NCBI GenBank assembly: GCA_031269405.1
Contig: JAISZE010000113.1
Span: 1 to 5,325, forward strand
Reading direction: 5' to 3'
DNA: 5,325 nt
Source: Treponema sp.
GTDB taxonomy: Bacteria > Spirochaetota > Spirochaetia > Treponematales > Breznakiellaceae
The position numbers and the translations under genes were made by a program. Within the stretch, counting starts at the first letter, position 1, and every line of letters begins with the position of its first letter. Shown here piece after piece: positions 4,645 to 5,325 of this stretch. The notes under the pieces were generated by a model. The model was not told the origin of the DNA, made no database searches, and worked only from the letters and a program-made list of their open reading frames with translations.

Positions 4645-5325
4645 TCATTCTTCATTAAAAATGCTCCGTTCTTGATTCACTGCGAAGGGTATATACCCAA
4701 GAACCCGCTTACGCAGGGGAGCCTTGGACCAAGCTTGACCCGCACCATTCGTGAAATACCGGGACCAAGGGAAAACCTGGGAGAAACAACAGGCCAAAGG
4801 TCCGGCGGTCGATATACAGCCCCGGTAGCAGAGCCGGCTGCCGAAACGGGCCTTGAGGTATTCGGGCGACATATTGGCCGCTTCCGGTTGAAGGGTATCA
4901 ACACCGGCAACGCCCATCTCAATAAAGTCCTCGTAGACCCAGCTTGAGGAACCGCAGGTATGGATAATGCTGGGCTTGCCGTAGGCTTTAGCAAGGTCGA
5001 AAAACTGCTGGTGTATGGGTTTCATTATTTCAAGATACAATTCGCGGCTTATCATAGGGGAATGCTGGGTACCCAGATCCTCGCCGAACCAGACAAAGTC
5101 AACATAGTCCTTGCATTTGTCCAGAAGGCGCTCAAGAAGTTTAAGCTGAAAATCGGCCCTGCGGCGCATAAAGGCCAGGGCCGCCTCGTTCCGAGTCTGG
5201 AGGTGACAAAGAACATCCTCCATGCCCATGAGCTGGCCGTTGCAGTTGATGATGTCCGCCGTAGCGGTATCGCCGATATACACGCCGTAATCCCTTCCGT
5301 AAACCCTGGCCCTGTCCAGTGCGGA
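4645..5325 (-). CDS. URO-D-superfamily protein, 5' end beyond window, odd C-terminus
   Basis: The frame is open from the right edge, so the gene is cut at its 5' end; 226 residues are visible (family proteins usually run about 330-380). The family features are GDTATADIINCNGQLMG, FGEDLGTQHSPMISRELYLE, IIHTCGSSS (H122-x-C124-G, the zinc-site pattern of MtaA/MtbA-type corrinoid methyltransferases), VDTLQPEA and FGSRLCYRGCISTAGPLA. It is more likely a methyltransferase-like or demethylase-like relative than HemE itself, since true HemE lacks the HxCG motif. After A178 the next 48 residues do not match the family: the expected GTPEEV helix and GGGY...P-x-H-x-[IV] end are not recognisable in any of the three frames. 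It stops directly before a terminator. It may be a degraded gene, a replaced tail, or a divergent subgroup. Confidence 0.75.
   Translation of the reverse strand, partial: SALDRARVYGRDYGVYIGDTATADIINCNGQLMGMEDVLCHLQTRNEAALAFMRRRADFQLKLLERLLDKCKDYVDFVWFGEDLGTQHSPMISRELYLEIMKPIHQQFFDLAKAYGKPSIIHTCGSSSWVYEDFIEMGVAGVDTLQPEAANMSPEYLKARFGSRLCYRGCISTAGPLACCFSQVFPWSRYFTNGAGQAWSKAPLRKRVLGYIPFAVNQERSIFNEE

Noticed and set aside
4722..4770. Near-inverted repeat CCTTGGACC / GGGACCAAGG in the URO-D tail, considered as a mobile-element trace
   Set aside because: It is imperfect, and I see no target duplication or transposase remnant; it is too weak to call.
4672..4947. Plus-strand frame over the odd URO-D tail, considered as an inverted original C-terminus
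   Set aside because: Its translation (with GYIPKNPL) does not restore the expected URO-D ending, and it runs on into the antisense of conserved URO-D sequence.

Overview
The window is a densely packed minus-strand region of a bacterial chromosome: every gene I support reads right to left. It looks like a spirochaete, probably a Treponema of the gut type. The grounds are indirect: several small exported lipoproteins with loose lipoboxes, a CsgG/LpoB-like lipoprotein and a YbjQ-like lipoprotein tail of a kind I associate with treponemes, and a uroporphyrinogen-decarboxylase-family (URO-D) protein. The genus is inference; there is no rRNA or marker gene here.

Right edge (4645-5325): the 3' part of a URO-D-superfamily gene of the corrinoid/methyltransferase-like type, entering from beyond the window. 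Its last 48 residues no longer look like the family. It ends at a strong intrinsic terminator (about 4605-4643). An AT-rich gap (4508-4600) follows, holding two inverted repeats around a possible -10 element, the likely control region for everything to its left.

Centre and left (4507 to 487): a probable envelope operon. In transcription order it encodes (i) a small exported protein with one copy of a ~100-residue module whose signature is D-[VI]-[ST]-x-W-[IF]-x-N-[LI]-P-x-G-L-[KE]-A; (ii) a 473-residue lipoprotein with two more copies of that module plus a YbjQ-like C-terminal domain, whose ribosome binding site overlaps the previous stop codon; (iii) after a 96-bp gap with two RNA hairpins, an outer-membrane beta-barrel protein with a long Pro/Ala/Gln-rich linker; (iv) a lipoprotein ending in a CsgG/LpoB-like domain. 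A cytosolic JAMM metallopeptidase (M67 family) follows after 19 bp, and at the left edge the first 12 codons of what may be a Clp-type chaperone.

I recognise no complete named system. The most interesting unit is the shared module in two adjacent exported proteins, linked to a barrel and a CsgG-like lipoprotein. Together they could form an outer-membrane-associated assembly, but this is inferred only from gene order, predicted location and the shared repeat. No tRNA, rRNA, CRISPR array, insertion sequence or attachment site was seen.
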